From Owenia fusiformis (taxonomy: Eukaryota > Annelida > Polychaeta > Sabellida > Oweniidae), in assembly GCA_903813345.2 (NCBI GenBank), contig CAIIXF020000012.1:27106684-27170683 (forward strand): 64,000 nucleotides of DNA, in the 5' to 3' direction. This document shows, piece by piece, positions 61,793-64,000 of the stretch. Numbering within the stretch: position 1 is the first letter of the stretch; each line of letters opens with the position of its first letter. A program made the translations under genes and the position numbers. The notes under the pieces are model-generated. The model did no database searches. It was given only the letters and a program-made list of their open reading frames with translations, and was not told the DNA's origin.

Positions 61793-63486
61793 ATGGTGGG
61801 TTTTAGGACATTATTGACGTGTTTTTTACTATTTGCAACTATTGGACGTTTAAATCAAGCCACCGCTGATGATTTTGTCAGACCAGCAATGGTGGAGATA
61901 GTGGATTATACGGCCTATCTTACATATAAGGTAAATGGAAAGGATATGACATTTGAGGTACCGTCAGCTATAGTTACACCAGAAGGTTTAAAAGGCAATA
62001 TATTTAAATGCTTGTTAAACGGTGGTGAAATAGTTGGCACTGTTTTCGGAGTAAAATGCGTAGGGAAAACCATAACAACAACAACAAGACCAACTATAAC
62101 AACAACAATAACACCAAGTACTACGACACAAAGAAAGACAAAAGTTCCGGCAACTACATTGAATCCGATGAGTGACCCATTACCCCCACATCAAGGTAAT
62201 ACCGAATTGATATATATATATTTTTGTTTACTAACTAGTAAAATATATGCAAGAAGAAGTAAGAACTATTGTAAGAATAACCTCTGTCCAACTCAAAAAG
62301 AGTAGCGGGGTCTTATGTTTTTACAGAAATATTAAACAAATCCGCAATGTTTAGTTTTTATCCCACAAAAAGGCAATTGTTTCCTGATTATCCTAATCCC
62401 AAGGGGACTCACTTTTCATTTTCAGAATTAAATCATGACTTATAGTACATTTCAATTTAGTCCTAAAAATTGGAACAAAATGCTGCATTTTTGCTAAAAA
62501 TTGGCTCATAATTGCGGAAAATTGGTGAAGATGAGTGGATTAAGGACAGTTTAAGAGATAATCCGTTCACCGTTACTTTCATTTTATTGCCCCTTATTGA
62601 AAATAGCACATTTGCCAAACAAGTGCATATTTTTGCGGTCAAATGATTATTATAACTTAAGCAAGAGCTGTCTCAAAAAGCTTGCACCTGCCCCTTTATA
62701 GTATTGTACACTGTAAATTTATTATAAATCATCGTAACACAACAATTTCATTTACTACCTTGAGAAATTTAGTAGTTACAATTGGAAAACTTGAAAGAAA
62801 GAAAAAATTAAAGAAACCTATACTATTGTTTAAAATTATGTGGATAATATAATGTTCATAATTTTGTAGTTTGTGCTGACATTGTATTCGTCTTCGACAA
62901 TTCCTGCTCAATGAAAACATATCACAAACGAAATGCACTTAAACTAATCCAGGGTCTTGCCAACGGTCTCTTTTTGGATCCCTGGAACGGCGCATGCGTC
63001 GGGGCTGTTGTGTACGATGGAGAAGTAACGCACCATATACCGTTTGAGTTTGATGATCACGTGAGGTCTTCAAATAATTTTAGTTCAAGGATAGACGCAT
63101 TTCGGGATACTAGACCATCTATATGCAGAACAAAAACATGGATTAGTTTTGAATATGCAAATAACGAATATTTTTCATATCCACATGATCGATATGACCT
63201 ATATTATAATGACGTCATGATCGTATTTGGTGATGGAAAGACGGCACCGGATCAAATGGGTTATAAGACATTAAGAGCAGCCCAGGAACTGAAAGATAAC
63301 AACGTCACTATAATGTGGGTACAGTTACCCCATAAGGTACCAGAAAAGACAGAGTTCGGTTTGGAAAATGAGATAAAAAAGGTTGTGACAAATACTAGCA
63401 TGATATATTCAATATTAGACATGGACGCCGCAAAGAGTGGTATTCTCATGCATCTTAAAAATCGATTTTCTTGTATTGCTTCTTGA
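61793..63486 (+). CDS. Gene G: paralogue of gene F, secreted VWA protein, 2 exons, 339 aa
   Basis: Exons 61793-62195 and 62870-63486, phase 1; the VWA exon is exactly as long as that of gene F (617 nt). Signal peptide about 1-25 (MVGFRTLLTCFLLFATIG). The N-terminal domain (about 26-92) keeps FEVPSAIVTPEGLKG, NIFKCLLNGG and GVKCVGK. The Thr-rich linker is shorter than in gene F. VWA domain about 135-338: C136, D144-N-S146-C147-S148, GACVGAVVYDG, CRTKTW, VFGDGKTAP, final FSCIAS. The VWA part is about 80 percent identical to gene F by eye, so a recent tandem duplication. An in-frame upstream stretch (from 61706) has an ATG, but the signal peptide fits the ATG at 61793. A polyadenylation signal is not clear; ATATAAA near 63509 or AATAAA at 63822 are options. 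Confidence 0.93.
62290..62869. other. Intron of gene G, nothing recognised
   Basis: AT-rich, non-coding. GAAAATTGGTGAAGAT and TAAAAATTGGCTCATAA words suggest decayed repeats. The open frame that reads past the exon 1 donor into this intron is the intron itself. Confidence 0.4.
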
Positions 63487-63604
63487 TGTGTAATATTCAA
63501 GCATGCAATATATAAATTTGCATAACAATGGGACTTTCGAATACATGCGTGTTGTCGAAATTTTGTTCGGTAAAACGTTGATCAGAGCATTTTAAGAAAT
63601 TTTA

Positions 63605-63715
63605 CAACTCACTTACAGCATGTTTATAAAACCCTCGTGTTTATAACTTATAAAAGTGTGACTGTATGTCATCATTTGTTGCACAACTCTATTCATTTAT
63701 AATGAACCATCCTTT
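63605..63715. repeat. Relative of the repeat at 23170-23270
   Basis: CAACTCACTTA, ATAACTTATAAAAG and GTCATCATTTGTTGCACAAC follow in the same order as at 23170. The palindromic second arm is missing here. Confidence 0.55.
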
Positions 63716-64000
63716 ATGAGACGTTCTTTTTGAAAGAACATTAGAATTAATCGATAAGTAAAGACATACATCTTTTGGCAAAACGTCAAATTTCAATTCA
63801 CTCATAGCGTATAGCTACACAAATAAACGTGAATTGTTCTTTCACTTATGAGCGAAATCTTTATTAACATAAACTTTTTAATGAAATGTCGTATCCAGGC
63901 GGCATAGCCAATCATGACACACTGTGCTGTAGCTATTCTATATTTTAAGATGGTTGATTATTTAGAGGAAAAAACTACAATATAAAATTAAAACATCATG

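Noticed and set aside
1-64000. Retrovirus, LTR or Polinton-like fossil
   Set aside because: No long direct terminal repeats, no integrase, protease, capsid or protein-primed polymerase motifs were recognised. All reverse-transcriptase traces are of the non-LTR type.

Overview
The window looks like nuclear DNA of a marine invertebrate, probably a lophotrochozoan such as a mollusc. It is AT-rich, has many spliced genes with GT-AG introns, CR1/Jockey-type LINE fragments, tRNA-derived SINEs, dozens of small inverted-repeat elements and GACGG-type simple repeats. The taxon is an inference; no single sequence settles it.

The genic content is a cluster of six complete paralogous genes for secreted von Willebrand factor A (VWA) proteins, rebuilt here exon by exon with consistent intron phases. 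Two genes lie on the minus strand at the left: gene A (3216-9353, 270 aa) and gene B (12101-18943, 266 aa), each with one VWA domain. Four lie on the plus strand at the right. Genes D (32695-40035, 528 aa) and E (45417-49234, 490 aa) have a proline-rich linker and two VWA domains. Genes F (58891-60459, 354 aa) and G (61793-63486, 339 aa) have a small conserved N-terminal domain, a Thr-rich mucin-like linker and one VWA domain encoded by a single exon. A broken copy of the second VWA exon lies behind gene D (about 40880-41302).

All eight intact VWA domains have a complete metal site (DxSxS, Thr, Asp-Gly). All of them also have one Cys inside the DxSCS loop and a second Cys two residues before the metal-site Thr (C[RK]T or CRTxT), plus the usual pair of Cys framing the domain. 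This looks like a lineage-specific family with a disulfide or thiol pair beside the metal site, suitable for an extracellular matrix, shell, mucus or defence role; which of these cannot be told from sequence.

A further two-exon gene of unknown function (14801-15517, 175 aa, coiled coil plus Cys/His-rich segment) sits on the opposite strand inside intron 4 of gene B.

The rest is mostly repeats: a diverged ~160-bp repeat array (about 560-2030), a 5'-truncated LINE in intron 1 of gene A, two further LINE 3' parts, a LINE tail in gene D, foldback elements with clear ends (a pair with CAC ends and 5-bp target duplications, and two with TA duplications), a 3.7-kb terminal-inverted-repeat element inserted in a 51-bp minisatellite, palindromic hairpin families, and SINE copies. 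No rRNA gene, functional tRNA gene, CRISPR array, or retroviral or Polinton-like element was recognised. Promoters are mostly not visible; likely polyadenylation signals follow several genes.
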